From contig QCJW01000005.1 of NCBI GenBank assembly GCA_003215775.1, forward strand, positions 1 to 64,000: DNA of 64,000 bases. Reading direction: 5' to 3'. The notes beneath the pieces are model-generated. The model saw only the letters and a program-made list of their open reading frames with translations, was not told where the DNA came from and searched no databases. Every line of letters begins with the position of its first letter. The stretch's first letter is position 1. A program made the position numbers and the translations under genes. Below, in pieces: positions 44,987 through 55,622 of the stretch. The stretch is from Prochlorococcus sp. AG-409-G20 (lineage in GTDB: Bacteria > Cyanobacteriota > Cyanobacteriia > PCC-6307 > Cyanobiaceae).

Positions 44987-45589
44987 TTAGGCCTCATTTG
45001 GATGTGCGATAACCCTATCTATCAGGCCATAATCTTTTGCCTCTAAAGCACTTAGAAAGTAGTCACGGTCGGTATCTTTCTCAATTTTCTCAAATGTCTG
45101 TCCTGTCATTTCTGCCATTGATTGATTAAGCATGTCTTTAATTCTTAGGATTTCTTTTGCTTCGATCTCAATATCACTTGCTTGCCTTTGAGCGGTTCCT
45201 CCAAGGGGTTGATGAATCATAATTCTGCTATGAGGCAAGGCTAATCTTTTGCCTTTTGAGCCAGCTGTTAGCAAGAAAGCACCCATCGATGCGGCCAGGC
45301 CTACACAAATGGTTACTACATCGCTTTTTACATATTTCATAGTGTCATAGATAGCTAGACCAGCCGTTACAGATCCTCCTGGACTATTTATGTAGAGATA
45401 TATTGGTTTTGTGCTGTCTTCGGAGTCTAGGTAGAGCATTTGGGCAACAAGGTTATTTGCAACTCCATCATTTACTTCTTGGCCTAAGAAAAGAATCCTC
45501 TCTGCACCAAGTCTTGTGTAAATATCTACCCAACGTTCTAATTGACTGCCAGGGAGGCGATACGGGACACTTGGAGTTCCAATTGGCAT
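44987..45589 (-). CDS. clpP: ATP-dependent Clp protease proteolytic subunit ClpP3
   Basis: The 200-residue serine protease has the catalytic serine in GLAASMGAF (S101), histidine in [10 protein letters not shown] (H126) and the downstream aspartate in DTDRDYF. It forms a mixed ring with the ClpR product encoded 75 bases upstream; this clpR-clpP3 pairing is the usual cyanobacterial layout. Start ATG 45589. Confidence 0.93.
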   Translation of the reverse strand: MPIGTPSVPYRLPGSQLERWVDIYTRLGAERILFLGQEVNDGVANNLVAQMLYLDSEDSTKPIYLYINSPGGSVTAGLAIYDTMKYVKSDVVTICVGLAASMGAFLLTAGSKGKRLALPHSRIMIHQPLGGTAQRQASDIEIEAKEILRIKDMLNQSMAEMTGQTFEKIEKDTDRDYFLSALEAKDYGLIDRVIAHPNEA

Positions 45590-45663
45590 GGCTGAGATTT
45601 AATATAGAAGTAAACAGGGAAGGTTTAAAAAGAAAATAAAGTGTTTATTGCATTTGTTTTGTA

Positions 45664-46332
45664 TTAAATCGGGGGTTGATTCGGTAACTCTTTTCGACTA
45701 TTTAGAACACGGTCTATTATTCCATACTCTAATGCTTCTTGAGGATTTAAATAACTCATTCGATCTGAGTCTCTTGATAATTGATCTATAGTTTTACCAG
45801 TATTCTGAGCAAGTATTTCAAGCATTGCATGTTTGTTATGAATTACTTCATTTGCTCTAATTTGTATATCAGTAGCTTGACCTCTTGCACCACTTCTGGG
45901 TTGATGAAGAACAATTGAAGCATGTGGCAAAGCAGCTCTTTGACCTTTTGTTCCTGCAGATAGTATTACTGCTGCTGTTCCCATAGCTTGTCCAATACAA
46001 ATTGTGTGAACAGGTGGTTTGATATAACTAAGGGTATCGCAAATTGCGAAAGCTTCTGTTTCAAAACCAATAGCGTCTCCTGTATACCAACTAGTTCCTG
46101 TTGAGTTTATATAGAAATAAATTGGTTTTTCAGCGTTGTCAAACTCTAAATAAAGTAATTGAGCAATGATCAGTTCAGTTACATCTACACCTAATTGGCG
46201 TTTTGCATCATCATCTGAAAATAATGGCAGGCCTAAGTAAACAATTCTCTCTTTGAGAAGTAATGAAGGGAGATCTGGTGGCGGAGTCCTCATTACGGAC
46301 GAATCGCTGTAGTAAGGCGCTGAAACCGTCAT
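45664..46332 (-). CDS. clpR: ClpR, catalytically inactive ClpP homologue
   Basis: The 222-residue product has the ClpP fold, but the residue at the catalytic serine position is glycine (IGQAMGTAAVILS), while the His region VLHQPRSG is kept. This is the ClpR hallmark in cyanobacteria. It partners ClpP3, whose gene follows on the same strand, to make the essential mixed proteolytic core. The N-terminus is longer than in ClpP. Confidence 0.93.
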   Translation of the reverse strand: MTVSAPYYSDSSVMRTPPPDLPSLLLKERIVYLGLPLFSDDDAKRQLGVDVTELIIAQLLYLEFDNAEKPIYFYINSTGTSWYTGDAIGFETEAFAICDTLSYIKPPVHTICIGQAMGTAAVILSAGTKGQRAALPHASIVLHQPRSGARGQATDIQIRANEVIHNKHAMLEILAQNTGKTIDQLSRDSDRMSYLNPQEALEYGIIDRVLNSRKELPNQPPI

Positions 46333-46405
46333 ATGCGATAAATCTATTTCTTCAGTTGGAGCCTAGCGGGGGGAATTCACTTATAGGTGAGTTTGTTTTG
46401 TTCGG

Positions 46406-47485
46406 CTAGTTAAGTGGAAGGTTTTTCTCAAGTCGACCAAAGATCATTCTTCCAGTAGGCGTTTGAAGTGCACCTGTTACGACAATTGCTTTTTTCTGAC
46501 CTATGGAATCATTGCCATCCTCTATTACAACCATCGTGCCATCCTCTAGATATCCAATACCTTGATTATTTTCTTTGCCTTGCCTAACGATTTTCAGAGT
46601 AAGTTTTTCTCCGGGCTGAACATCCGGCCTTAGGGCTAGTACCAAATCACTTAGATTTAACACCTTAAGTTCCTTGACGTGAGCAATCTCAGATAAATTA
46701 AAGTCTGTGGTTATAAGTGTTCCTCCAATATCATTAGTTAGCTTTAATAAACATTCATCAGTTCCACCGCCTTCATACTTTGTACTATTTATTACTAATC
46801 TCCGACCATATGTATCACGCAAGTTTTTAAGCAACTTTAACCCTCTTCTTCCTTTGGTACGCTTTTCGTTATTGCTTGAGTCAGATAATTTGTGTAATTC
46901 ATCAATTACTGATTGAGCAACAATTATTTTACCTTCGATTATGCCACATGAAATTAGACCATTAACTCTGCCGTCAATGATTACACTTGTATCCAGTATC
47001 TTTGCAGAGGCAGGAGTTAGTATTCCTTCTGCAACTAATAGAGCTTCCGTACTGTTTGGATTAAAGAGTCTTAATAAAGTGCGTCCATGTGTGTCAGCAA
47101 GGTTAAAGCCAATTAGTCCAAAGAAAAGATTGCTGACAATAGCAGATAAAGGTTTAATAAAAATTATCTTTGGAGGTATTGGTAAAAGTAATACGGGGGC
47201 TAGCAAAAGATTTGCTAATAATAGTCCTGTTATTAACCCAACTGATCTACTGACAAGTAGGTCAGTTGGCATTGTTCGAATTTTGTCGATTAGCTTTATA
47301 CGCAACTGTTGTAAGACAATTCCTACAAATAGTCCTAAGAGAGCACCAACTCCAGTAAGGATTAATCTTTTCATTCCTAAGTTCTCTATGCTTCTCGATA
47401 GCGCCATTGGTAAAAACTCTTCACTCAGCCAACCTGTTGTGGCTCCTGCTAAGACAAATAAAAATAATATGAGAGGTCCCACCAT
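46406..47485 (-). CDS. PIN/TRAM-domain membrane protein (YacL-like)
   Basis: The 359-residue protein has about four membrane helices in the first 130 residues, a PIN nuclease-like domain from about 160 (LDTSVIIDGR, VIDELHKLSD, LITTDFNLSE) and a C-terminal TRAM domain (about 285-345). PIN/TRAM proteins of this type are conserved in cyanobacteria and Gram-positives; likely ribonuclease or RNA-binding activity at the membrane. Start GTG/ATG assignment at 47485 gives the expected hydrophobic start. Confidence 0.9.
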   Translation of the reverse strand: MVGPLILFLFVLAGATTGWLSEEFLPMALSRSIENLGMKRLILTGVGALLGLFVGIVLQQLRIKLIDKIRTMPTDLLVSRSVGLITGLLLANLLLAPVLLLPIPPKIIFIKPLSAIVSNLFFGLIGFNLADTHGRTLLRLFNPNSTEALLVAEGILTPASAKILDTSVIIDGRVNGLISCGIIEGKIIVAQSVIDELHKLSDSSNNEKRTKGRRGLKLLKNLRDTYGRRLVINSTKYEGGGTDECLLKLTNDIGGTLITTDFNLSEIAHVKELKVLNLSDLVLALRPDVQPGEKLTLKIVRQGKENNQGIGYLEDGTMVVIEDGNDSIGQKKAIVVTGALQTPTGRMIFGRLEKNLPLN

Positions 47486-47582
47486 TAGGTCAGATTTTGG
47501 CTTCCTTTCTGTTATTCAAGCATCATGCTCGATAAAAAAGAATTCCATACATGAAGATTTCCGTACTTTTCTAGATTGATTC

Positions 47583-48860
47583 ATGAGTGATTCACTTCAT
47601 TTAATACCACCAAGAAGCGCATATTTGCATATACCCTTTTGTCATAGGCGTTGCTTTTATTGTGACTTCGTAGTGGTACCGCTTGGAGACAAAGCCAATG
47701 GAGATAGTGGACCTGGCAGTAATTCGATAAAATCTTATCTTAATATCTTACATAGAGAAATATCACTATTTAAAATAGATATTCCTCTTTCAACTGTCTA
47801 CATTGGAGGCGGCACTCCTTCATTATTAAATTCTTCTCAACTAGGTTCTTTGCTTAATCATTTGGAAAAGAATTTTGGGTTTCAGCTCGGATGTGAAATT
47901 ACTCTTGAAATTGATCCTGCAAGTTTTGAAGAAAATGATCTTGAAGAATATCTAGCGATTGGAATTAATAGGATTAGCCTTGGAGGACAAAGCTTTGATG
48001 ATAATGATTTAGAAGTAATGGGGAGGAGGCATAGGTGTTCTGATTTAATTGAGGCTTGTGGTTGGTTAAATAAGGCTTATATGCAAAATAAAATGTTGAG
48101 TTGGAGCCTTGATCTGATTCAAAACTTGCCTGGTCAGAATTTGGTCTCTTGGAAAAAGCAGTTGAAGCAGGCTTTGAATTTCTCTCCGCCACATATATCT
48201 ATATATGATCTTTCAATAGAGTCAGGAACTGTTTTTGAGGGGAAGGAAAAGAAAGGGGAATTGAATTTACCTAACGAAGATCAGGCACTAGAGATGATGA
48301 CTTTCTCTAGTGAGATGCTTTGTAAGGAAGGATTTTCTCGATACGAGATTTCTAATTTTGCTTTACCAGGGCATGCTTCTCGACATAATCGGGTGTATTG
48401 GACTGGAGCAGGCTGGTGGGGATTTGGACAAGGTGCCACAAGTTCACCCTGGGGGGAAAGGTTTGCCAGGCCTAGAACAAGAGAGGCCTATAAAGATTGG
48501 GTTGAGAACCAGGAACTGAAAGGGATTCACTATTCGCTCGATAAATCTAATTGTCGGCCAATGGATTTAGATGAGCAGATCATGACTGGTCTGCGCACTA
48601 GAGAAGGGGTGGATTTGGAGGAGTTAGCAAAAAGAGCCGGATGGAGCCAAAGACAATGTGATGACTATTTGCCTTTATTGTTATTACGTTGGAAAAGCCT
48701 TATTGATAGAGGTTTGATGAAATGCAATGGGAAGCGATTCCAATTAAGTGATCCTGAAGGGATGCAAATCAGCAATCAATTTCTTGTGGAAATGCTCCTT
48801 TGGTGGGATTCCTTGCCTAAGGATGTTGTTCTTTCACCCAAGATTGAAGCGCCTCTATAA
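47583..48860 (+). CDS. hemW: HemW-like radical SAM heme chaperone
   Basis: The 425-residue radical SAM protein starts [18 protein letters not shown], with the HemW-type cluster cysteines C20, C24, C27 in CHRRCFYC, then IGGGTPS, EIDP and [12 protein letters not shown]. The C-terminal HemN-like domain contains [12 protein letters not shown]. HemW handles heme and is distinct from coproporphyrinogen oxidase HemN, to which it is often misassigned. Its last 44 bases overlap the end of panB on the opposite strand. Confidence 0.88.
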   Translation: MSDSLHLIPPRSAYLHIPFCHRRCFYCDFVVVPLGDKANGDSGPGSNSIKSYLNILHREISLFKIDIPLSTVYIGGGTPSLLNSSQLGSLLNHLEKNFGFQLGCEITLEIDPASFEENDLEEYLAIGINRISLGGQSFDDNDLEVMGRRHRCSDLIEACGWLNKAYMQNKMLSWSLDLIQNLPGQNLVSWKKQLKQALNFSPPHISIYDLSIESGTVFEGKEKKGELNLPNEDQALEMMTFSSEMLCKEGFSRYEISNFALPGHASRHNRVYWTGAGWWGFGQGATSSPWGERFARPRTREAYKDWVENQELKGIHYSLDKSNCRPMDLDEQIMTGLRTREGVDLEELAKRAGWSQRQCDDYLPLLLLRWKSLIDRGLMKCNGKRFQLSDPEGMQISNQFLVEMLLWWDSLPKDVVLSPKIEAPL

Positions 48861-49587
48861 AAATTTCTCTTCCCGGTATTAAGGCTGGACTAAATGGAGG
48901 CTGTTTTTTTGTTAGACCAATTAGGTCTGCTGTTACCCGAACTTGTCCGTCGCAATTTTCTCCAGCCCCTATACCAATAATTGGTATCTTTAAATTTTTT
49001 CTTAATTTGCCTGACAGTTCATTTGGAACGTGTTCAAGAACTAATGCAAAACATCCTGCATCTTCAAGCTGCAATGCTTGTTGATAAACCTTCTCTTGGG
49101 TTTGAGGGTCTTCAGCCTGTCGACGGTAGCCAAATCTATGCACAGATTGAGGTGTGAGTCCTAAATGACCCATTACAGGTATTCCCATTCTTACAAGTCT
49201 TGCAATTACTGAGATGACTTCAGGTTCTGCGCCTTCTAGTTTGACCGCTGAGGTACATGAATTCTTTATTAATTTCCCTGCAGCAGCAACAGCCTTGTCT
49301 TCTCCGCATTGATAACTAAGAAAAGGTAGATCACAGACAATAATAGGCTGATCGTTTGTTAAGCCACTTAAGCCTCTTCCTACAGCTTGAGCATGATGAA
49401 GCATTTGCTCTAGTGTCACTGGAAGAGTAGTTGCATGGCCTAGAACTACCATTGACAATGAGTCTCCTACTAGGACTACATCAGCCCCAGCTTCTTCAAC
49501 TAATCCTGCAGAAATACTGTCCCAAGCAGTAAGAATGATTATTGGCTTTCCAGATTGCTTTAAATTGATTAATTCTGCTGGGAGCAT
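48817..49587 (-). CDS. panB: 3-methyl-2-oxobutanoate hydroxymethyltransferase
   Basis: PanB makes ketopantoate for coenzyme A synthesis. The 256-residue TIM barrel shows [25 protein letters not shown] split over residues 20-44, [30 protein letters not shown] and the C-terminal [12 protein letters not shown], all family segments. It is convergent with hemW, with a 44-base overlap at the 3' ends. Confidence 0.95.
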   Translation of the reverse strand: MLPAELINLKQSGKPIIILTAWDSISAGLVEEAGADVVLVGDSLSMVVLGHATTLPVTLEQMLHHAQAVGRGLSGLTNDQPIIVCDLPFLSYQCGEDKAVAAAGKLIKNSCTSAVKLEGAEPEVISVIARLVRMGIPVMGHLGLTPQSVHRFGYRRQAEDPQTQEKVYQQALQLEDAGCFALVLEHVPNELSGKLRKNLKIPIIGIGAGENCDGQVRVTADLIGLTKKQPPFSPALIPGREIFIEALQSWVKEQHP

Positions 49588-49629
49588 TTGACTCTTTGGT
49601 CATATGGATTTAATTGATAGAATTTAATT

Positions 49630-49723
49630 GACTCGGACCCATGCGGCTTCGACGCCTAAATCTGGTCAGGACCGGAAGGTAGCAGCCAAAAGGGATGCTC
49701 GGCGCAGGCGTGGATTCCGGGTC
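49630..49723 (+). ncRNA. ffs: Signal recognition particle RNA (4.5S type)
   Basis: About 94 bases fold as a single long hairpin: the 5' arm from 49630 pairs with the 3' arm ending near 49723, and the conserved apical region GGTCAGGACCGGAAGGTAGC (49664-49683) includes the GGAA tetraloop and the symmetric internal loop bound by Ffh. It lies between panB and ftsZ, both on minus, and is itself on plus. Ends are approximate. Confidence 0.93.
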
Positions 49724-49741
49724 ACCTAAAAATTATTCTTT

Positions 49742-50869
49742 TTAGTTCCCGGAGTCCTTGTTTCGTAGTTGTCTTAAACGAAGGAATTCAGGAATACTTG
49801 CTCCTGGTTCTTTAATTTCTGGTTGAGGAAAAGACGATTTACTAGACATAGCGTTACGTAATCTTTGACTGTTATATGGTTGATTACTGTCAAAACCTGT
49901 TGCTATCACAGTTACTTGAACCTCACCTTCAAGTTTCTCATCTATCACTGCTCCAACAATAATATTTGCATCTTTATCTACTACCTCATAAATGACTTCT
50001 GAAGCAGAAGTCATGTCTTCAAGAGTCATATCGACACCTCCGCTTATGTTGATTACACAGCCTTTGGCACCATCAATACGAGCTGCTTCCAGTAAAGGAC
50101 TATTGATTGCTGCTTGAGCCGCTTCGACTGCTCTAGATCTTCCCGAACCTGTTCCTATCCCAAGTAGAGCTGTCCCAGCCTCTGTCATTACTGATCGAAC
50201 ATCTGCAAAGTCAACATTGACTAGGCCTGGGCAGGTGATGATGTCACTAATTCCTTTGACGCCCATCCTGAGTACATCATCTGCATTTCGGAAGGCTTCT
50301 TGAAGAGGTGCGTCAGCAATTACATCTTTTAAACGATCATTCGGAATAACGATGAGGGTGTCAACGTTTTCTGAGAGGCGAGCTATGCCCTCATCTGCTT
50401 GACGCATCCTTCTGCGTCCTTCGAATCCAAAGGGTTTAGTAACTATGCCAATAGTTAGTGCTCCGCTTTGTTTTGCGACTTCTGCTACTACTGGAGCTGC
50501 ACCAGTGCCTGTTCCTCCCCCCATTCCAGCAGCTATAAATACGAGATCAGATCCCTCCAGTGCTTGTTGAAGGTCTGCTCTTGATTCTTCTGCAGCTTTT
50601 TCTCCAATACTTGGATTTCCACCAGCTCCTAATCCTCGAGTCAGAGTCTGCCCTAATTGGACTCTGTTTTGCGCGGCTGATTCAATAAGTGCCTGTGCAT
50701 CAGTATTCAGAACTCTATAGGCCACTCCTTCGAGGTCGCTAAGAATCATTCGGTTTACGGCATTACTGCCTCCACCACCTACTCCTATGACCTCTATTCG
50801 GGCTGATTGACTGGCTTGAATACCATCAAGTTTCATTAACCCGGATTTTCTACCGCTACCCAGCGTCAT
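49742..50869 (-). CDS. ftsZ: Cell division GTPase FtsZ
   Basis: The 375-residue tubulin homologue forms the division ring. Signatures are [13 protein letters not shown], the GTP-binding [10 protein letters not shown] (117-126), and the T7 loop in [13 protein letters not shown] linker of about 20 residues and a conserved-type C-terminal segment ([13 protein letters not shown]) that would bind partner proteins end the protein. Start ATG 50869. Confidence 0.97.
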   Translation of the reverse strand: MTLGSGRKSGLMKLDGIQASQSARIEVIGVGGGGSNAVNRMILSDLEGVAYRVLNTDAQALIESAAQNRVQLGQTLTRGLGAGGNPSIGEKAAEESRADLQQALEGSDLVFIAAGMGGGTGTGAAPVVAEVAKQSGALTIGIVTKPFGFEGRRRMRQADEGIARLSENVDTLIVIPNDRLKDVIADAPLQEAFRNADDVLRMGVKGISDIITCPGLVNVDFADVRSVMTEAGTALLGIGTGSGRSRAVEAAQAAINSPLLEAARIDGAKGCVINISGGVDMTLEDMTSASEVIYEVVDKDANIIVGAVIDEKLEGEVQVTVIATGFDSNQPYNSQRLRNAMSSKSSFPQPEIKEPGASIPEFLRLRQLRNKDSGN

Positions 50870-50920
50870 TTTCAGGTTTTTGAGTTGAAGTTTTGTGCAT
50901 TATGTATGTACTAGAGGCTT

Positions 50921-51064
50921 ATGTCCTCTCCAGAAGCTTCAGTTGAGATGTTCAATAAAGATTTTTTATGGGCATTATCCTTAGATGTTTTAGGTATAGG
51001 CTTGGTTTGGGCGGTTTTTTCAGGTCTAAGAATATTTCACATGTTTATGCGTTGGTTAGGGTAA
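50921..51064 (+). CDS. Small single-helix membrane protein (47 aa)
   Basis: An ATG at 50921 opens 47 codons ending TAA at 51062. The product begins MSSPEASVEM, has one membrane helix (about 15-36, WALSLDVLGIGLVWAVFSG) and a basic tail RIFHMFMRWLG. It is divergent from ftsZ (50869) and its 3' end overlaps the end of the DnaJ-like gene on the other strand by 9 bases. The well-formed helix and tail support a real gene; no family is named. Confidence 0.55.
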   Translation: MSSPEASVEMFNKDFLWALSLDVLGIGLVWAVFSGLRIFHMFMRWLG

Positions 51065-51448
51065 ACAAGCATTACCTACTATTAAGCAACCTATAGAAAT
51101 TAAGAGTAAGACCAATTTTTCTGCAGAAGAGAAACCGCTTTGATGACCTTTAGTTGTTTTTTGGGCTTCAGAGGTGTTGGTGTGTTCAGTAGTGCTAGTG
51201 AAGTCTTTGATTTCAAAGCTTGGTTTTCCTGAGGTTTCCCATTCGAAGCGTCTTCTAGGATCGCTGAGGACTTTATAGGCTTCGTTGATCCACTTAAAGC
51301 GTTCTTCTGCATTGAGATTATTCCTATTGGTATCTGGATGCCATCTCATGGCTTCTCTCCTAAAAGCTTTTTTGATTTCAGCTGGATTACTCCCAGGGGA
51401 TAGTCCAAGAAGAGACCAATAGGTGAATGTTCCAGTAGATGAAGTCAT
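51056..51448 (-). CDS. J-domain protein with C-terminal membrane helix
   Basis: The 130-residue protein starts with a J domain (residues about 8-70: YWSLLGLSPGSNPAEIKKAFR, HPD motif at 37-39, FKWINEAYKVLSDP), which stimulates Hsp70 ATPase. A polar linker and one C-terminal helix (about 106-127, LVLLLISIGCLIVGNACL) would tether it to a membrane. It lacks the zinc and C-terminal domains of DnaJ. It may recruit DnaK to the membrane or to division proteins encoded nearby. Confidence 0.88.
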   Translation of the reverse strand: MTSSTGTFTYWSLLGLSPGSNPAEIKKAFRREAMRWHPDTNRNNLNAEERFKWINEAYKVLSDPRRRFEWETSGKPSFEIKDFTSTTEHTNTSEAQKTTKGHQSGFSSAEKLVLLLISIGCLIVGNACLP

Positions 51449-51582
51449 TCGACTTTTAATGAGAATTAAACCTTAGATATCTAATAAATCATTGTTTAAC
51501 CAGGTCTATAGAGATTATTGTTTTACTTTTATAGATTTACCTAAATAAGATTGGATTACTTTTTATGCTTGATAAAAACCTT

Positions 51583-52446
51583 TTAGTTTTTTTTACGAGT
51601 ATTCGCAAATTGTAGCTCTGGCTTTTGAGGATCCTTTAGGTCAAAGATTCTGGCACCATTCTTATTAGGTAAAGATGGCAATATATTGTCTAGATTTCCT
51701 AAGATTTTGATTTGAGAATTTAAATTTTCATATTTAGAACCTAAGTGAATTCTTTTAAAGTACTTTGTTTCAAGAGAAATCTCTCCATTGGACTCAAGAA
51801 TAATTTTTTCTAGTGTGCTCCCAAGGTTTTCTCTGTTTTTAAGAATGGTTGATATTGGTTTTTCAAAGCCAGGCATCCATCCCTGGATATAAATCATATG
51901 AATTGGTGTTTGGGCAAGGTTAGCTATTTCTATTGGCATCCAAAATCCATTCTCGTCAACCATTCCTTCTTTTTTATTTGTAGTAGATATTTGTTTAGAT
52001 GCAAATGCAATTGGTTGTCTTTCTTTTAGTTCTATTTCTATAATAGGAGGAAATATTAATTTACGTATTTCAATTGCTTGTAAAGGAAGTTCCTTCATTA
52101 GAATTGCTTTTAAGTCAATAGGGTTAATAGTTATTAGCTTCTGTGGGAAGAAGTATCCTGATGCATTAATTATTGAATCAGGGTTAAGTTTGTTAGCTCC
52201 TTTTATATGAATCTTCTCTGAGTTAATTTCCGTCTGAGAACTTCTTATAAATAGAAAACCTAGTCCTAATGACAACGTAAAAAGGAAAATAACTCTCCAA
52301 AGGTTCTTTAACTGTTCTCGTTGATATTCTTGCTTTAGCTTTTGCCGCCTTTCATCTCTTGGGCTTAGGGCCTTGGTTTTTCTTTTTGTGAGGCTTGGTG
52401 ATTTCAAAGATCGCAGCGTGCTTTTTTCATTAGTTGACACATCCAT
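51583..52446 (-). CDS. ftsQ: Cell division protein FtsQ-like
   Basis: The 287-residue protein has a basic cytoplasmic tail, one membrane helix (about 50-67, WRVIFLFTLSLGLGFLF) and a POTRA domain (about 75-145, IHIKGANKLN...IEIELKERQPIAF) followed by the FtsQ beta domain. It is the periplasmic divisome link. It overlaps the preceding gene by 43 bases and sits downstream of ddl, in the common ddl-ftsQ-ftsZ order of the cell division cluster. Confidence 0.85.
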   Translation of the reverse strand: MDVSTNEKSTLRSLKSPSLTKRKTKALSPRDERRQKLKQEYQREQLKNLWRVIFLFTLSLGLGFLFIRSSQTEINSEKIHIKGANKLNPDSIINASGYFFPQKLITINPIDLKAILMKELPLQAIEIRKLIFPPIIEIELKERQPIAFASKQISTTNKKEGMVDENGFWMPIEIANLAQTPIHMIYIQGWMPGFEKPISTILKNRENLGSTLEKIILESNGEISLETKYFKRIHLGSKYENLNSQIKILGNLDNILPSLPNKNGARIFDLKDPQKPELQFANTRKKN

Positions 52447-52814
52447 TCACGTGCACGGTCAGCATCTGTAAAGGGGATGTCCATTTCTTTACCTGCTCCT
52501 ATAAGTCTGAGGCGGCACCTACCTTGAGATTCGTCAGTTAAGGGTGCTTCTCCAGATGTAAGTGACATTAGCTCTAGTAATTCCAGTGTCTTTATTTCAA
52601 AAGAACCTTTCTCTTTGAAGTTTCCTGCCTCAAAAGTGCTCCAAATAAGAATTCCTTCTTTTAATTGTGCTGCTCCTGAACCATCCAATTTGGATAACTC
52701 AGAACCTTTGGCCCAAGATATATATAGGTTTTGTCTACGCCTTTCAACCCAACCTAATGCTGTAAGCAGAAGGAATACTAGTAATAATGGGAGCCAGAGA
52801 AGACCGTGAATCAT
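52404..52814 (-). CDS. Conserved membrane-anchored hypothetical protein between ddl and ftsQ
   Basis: The 136-residue protein has one N-terminal membrane helix (about 3-21) and a soluble C-terminal part (WERRRQNLYISW, then LRLIGAGKEMDIPF, ADRAREWMCQLM) without a recognised fold name. The 43-base overlap with ftsQ and position after ddl suggest cotranslation with the division genes. A role linked to cell wall or division is plausible but unproven. Confidence 0.75.
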   Translation of the reverse strand: MIHGLLWLPLLLVFLLLTALGWVERRRQNLYISWAKGSELSKLDGSGAAQLKEGILIWSTFEAGNFKEKGSFEIKTLELLELMSLTSGEAPLTDESQGRCRLRLIGAGKEMDIPFTDADRAREWMCQLMKKARCDL

Positions 52815-52863
52815 TTGGACCTCAAAGTGTAAAGATCTTCAGTGTCTTGAAGGAAAGCTGAAT

Positions 52864-53919
52864 TCATTCTCTCGCTGTTTCAACTAACTTGGCCACGAGG
52901 TTTTCAATATTTAAACCTGATGCTTCCCAAAGTAAGGGATACATGCTTTGACTAGTAAAACCTGGAAGAGTGTTTATTTCATTTACCCACAGCTTGTTTT
53001 GTGATTCACTATAGAAAAAATCAACTCTTGCCATACCTTTTGCTGATATAGCATCACATGCTCTTAGGGTTAATTTTTGAATTTGATCAGAGAGGTGTTT
53101 TGGTATAGGAGCTGGTATAAGTAATTTGCAGGCACCATCAGAGTATTTTGTTTTGTAGTCATACCATTCAGAATTAAATTGAACTTCTCCTACTAAAGAA
53201 GCTTGCATCTTTTTGTTACCAATAGCAGCACATTCTAGTTCCCTAGCATTAACTCCTTTCTCAATAACTATTCTATTGTCAAGAAGGCTTGCTTGTCTTA
53301 ACCCTTCTAAAAGTTCCACTTGATTAGTTACTTTGCTTATGCCAACTGAAGAACCAAGGTTTGCTGGCTTTACAAAACAAGGATAAGTTAATTTTTCTAT
53401 TCTCTTTAAAAGTATGTCTTGGTTTTTATTTGATAGATCTTTTGTATTTACTGAGATGTATGGAACTTGAGGCAAGCCAGCAGCTAAAAAAGCTGCCTTC
53501 ATTGCTAATTTGTCCATTCCCAGTGCCGATCCAAGTACATCTGAGCCAACGAAAGGTTTCCCTGAAAGTTTAAATAAACCTTGAACTGTGCCATCTTCAC
53601 CATTTGGACCATGCAGGACTGGATACCAAACGTTTATTTCCTCTGACTCTTTTGGTAAATTTCTAAATCCTATAGAGAGCTCAGATGGTTGATGAAATTT
53701 ATTTTCCAATAAAATCCCTTTTTCTAAAATAGTTTCTGATAGTTCTGAGGAATACCATTTGCCTTGTCTGTCAATATATATAGGTAAAACATGGAATTTA
53801 TCTTTGTTCTTGCCAGATCTTAATGCCTTAATAACATTTTTTGCTGATTTAATGGAAATTTCATGTTCTCCAGAATTTCCACCGAAAACCACTCCTATGT
53901 TAGTAATTAAAGAGTTCAT
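52864..53919 (-). CDS. ddl: D-alanine--D-alanine ligase
   Basis: The 351-residue ATP-grasp enzyme joins two D-alanines for the peptidoglycan stem. N-terminal GGNSGEHEISIKSA and VLHGPNGEDGTVQGLF, ATP-grasp segments PCFVKPANLGSSVGI, and metal-binding NEINTLPGFTSQSMYP are present. It lies upstream of ftsQ on the same strand and downstream of miaB. Confidence 0.95.
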   Translation of the reverse strand: MNSLITNIGVVFGGNSGEHEISIKSAKNVIKALRSGKNKDKFHVLPIYIDRQGKWYSSELSETILEKGILLENKFHQPSELSIGFRNLPKESEEINVWYPVLHGPNGEDGTVQGLFKLSGKPFVGSDVLGSALGMDKLAMKAAFLAAGLPQVPYISVNTKDLSNKNQDILLKRIEKLTYPCFVKPANLGSSVGISKVTNQVELLEGLRQASLLDNRIVIEKGVNARELECAAIGNKKMQASLVGEVQFNSEWYDYKTKYSDGACKLLIPAPIPKHLSDQIQKLTLRACDAISAKGMARVDFFYSESQNKLWVNEINTLPGFTSQSMYPLLWEASGLNIENLVAKLVETARE

Positions 53920-53947
53920 AAGTGCTCTAGTAAATTCTTATTAGACT

Positions 53948-55369
53948 TCAATTGATATTGATTTGATTGGTTTTAGATGGTGAACCCGTCAATGAGAATG
54001 AGCGAATCTTTTTAATTTTAACACTGACCAGGTCACCTGGTTTGAATTCATTGCCTTGACTGTCGCAAGACTGGAAGAATGTTAACCTATTTGTTCTAGT
54101 TCGGCCCATTACTTGGTTGCTATCTTTAGTATTTATGCCTTCGACAAGAATCTCCTCGGTTTGATTTAGATAACGCATATTCCTCTTCTTTGCAACAATT
54201 CCTACAAGGTTGTTTAATTCATTTAGGCGACTTATCTTGACGAACTCGTCAACTTGATTAGGCCAATTGGCTGCAGGTGTATTTGGTCTGGCGGAATAGG
54301 CGGCTGTATTTACTAAATCAAATTCAATCTCTCTAATTAAATCTAGAGTCTTCTCATATTGTTGATCTGTTTCTCCAGGGAAGCCAACTATTGCATCTGC
54401 GCTAATAGATGCATAAGGCATCTTGTCTTTTATTTCTCCTATTATTTTCTTATATTTTTCTATTGTGTACCCTCTCGACATTTCTCTAAGGACTTGGTTG
54501 TCACCACTTTGGAATGGAATATGAAAATGTTCGCATACCTTTGGCAAATGATGGCAAGCATCTATTAATCTCTTTGTAAAATATCTAGGATGACTAGTGG
54601 CAAATCTTATTCGCTCGATTCCTTTCACATCATGAATATAGTACAGAAGATCTGTAAGAGTATGTTCTCTTCTACCTTCTTTGGTGAATCCTGGTAAATC
54701 TCTTCCATATGCATCTATATTCTGACCAAGTAGAGTTACTTCTTTATAACCATTAAGTGCAAGAATGCTGATTTCCTGTTTTATTGCTTCAGGAGCTCTT
54801 GATTGCTCTTTCCCTCTAACAGAAGGAACAACACAGTAGGTGCAGCGTTCATTACAGCCATAGATAATATTGACCCATCCAGAAACTTTGCTATCTCTTC
54901 TTGCCTTGGTTAGGTCTTCTAAAATATGATTTTCATGGGTAGCAAGGATTTGTTGACCATTGTCAACTTGCTCAAGCAATGTTTCTAATCGATTCACATG
55001 TTGTGGTCCCATTACTAGATCTATTTCAGGCACTCTTCTTAAAAGTGCTTCTCCTTCTTGTTGGGCAACACATCCAGAAACAATCAATTTAAGATGAGGT
55101 GATTTATGTTTTCGTATAGCTTGACGGCCTAAATAACTATAAACTTTTTGTTCAGCACTGTCTCTAATTGTACAAGTGTTATATAAGACTAAATCAGCTG
55201 AGAGCTCATCTATAGCTTTGCTATATCCAATGTTTTCTAAAATACCTGCCATCCTTTCTGAGTCGGCTTTATTCATTTGGCAACCAAAAGTGGTTATCCA
55301 GTATGTCCCTCGATTTTTTTTAGCACCAACTGTTGCTATCCCTAGTTGTGGAGGGTGAGTCGTTATCAC
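53948..55369 (-). CDS. miaB: tRNA methylthiotransferase MiaB
   Basis: The 473-residue enzyme adds a methylthio group to i6A37 in tRNA. It has the N-terminal cluster cysteines in [13 protein letters not shown] (C30), [11 protein letters not shown] and [10 protein letters not shown], the radical [22 protein letters not shown], and the C-terminal TRAM domain. Start ATG 55369; the frame begins [10 protein letters not shown], somewhat longer than usual. Confidence 0.95.
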   Translation of the reverse strand: MITTHPPQLGIATVGAKKNRGTYWITTFGCQMNKADSERMAGILENIGYSKAIDELSADLVLYNTCTIRDSAEQKVYSYLGRQAIRKHKSPHLKLIVSGCVAQQEGEALLRRVPEIDLVMGPQHVNRLETLLEQVDNGQQILATHENHILEDLTKARRDSKVSGWVNIIYGCNERCTYCVVPSVRGKEQSRAPEAIKQEISILALNGYKEVTLLGQNIDAYGRDLPGFTKEGRREHTLTDLLYYIHDVKGIERIRFATSHPRYFTKRLIDACHHLPKVCEHFHIPFQSGDNQVLREMSRGYTIEKYKKIIGEIKDKMPYASISADAIVGFPGETDQQYEKTLDLIREIEFDLVNTAAYSARPNTPAANWPNQVDEFVKISRLNELNNLVGIVAKKRNMRYLNQTEEILVEGINTKDSNQVMGRTRTNRLTFFQSCDSQGNEFKPGDLVSVKIKKIRSFSLTGSPSKTNQININ

Positions 55370-55483
55370 GGCAATAGTTGGTCACAAGAAGTCGGATTCA
55401 TCTCAGGATTTCTAAGGTTTCTGCTTTCCCCTTGAGTTTGAGCTTTGATAGAGAAAGGTTTTAGAAGGATCGAGAGATGAGAG

Positions 55484-55557
55484 GGCGAGCGAGGGGATTC
55501 GAACCCCCGAATAGCGGCGCCACAAGCCGCTGCCTTAACCACTTGGCGACGCCCGCC
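55484..55557 (-). tRNA. tRNA-His (GTG)
   Basis: The minus strand folds into a full cloverleaf: an acceptor with the extra G at -1 opposite C73, as needed by histidyl-tRNA synthetase, D arm, anticodon loop TTGTGGC giving GTG, and the T arm with GGTTCGAATCC. The CCA end is not encoded. It lies between miaB and the DUF4359-like gene. Confidence 0.96.
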
Positions 55558-55622
55558 GCGTCTTTAAGAATTTACCAATTAAAATGATACTCAATAGCCT
55601 GAATGTTTACAGAATCAAACTG

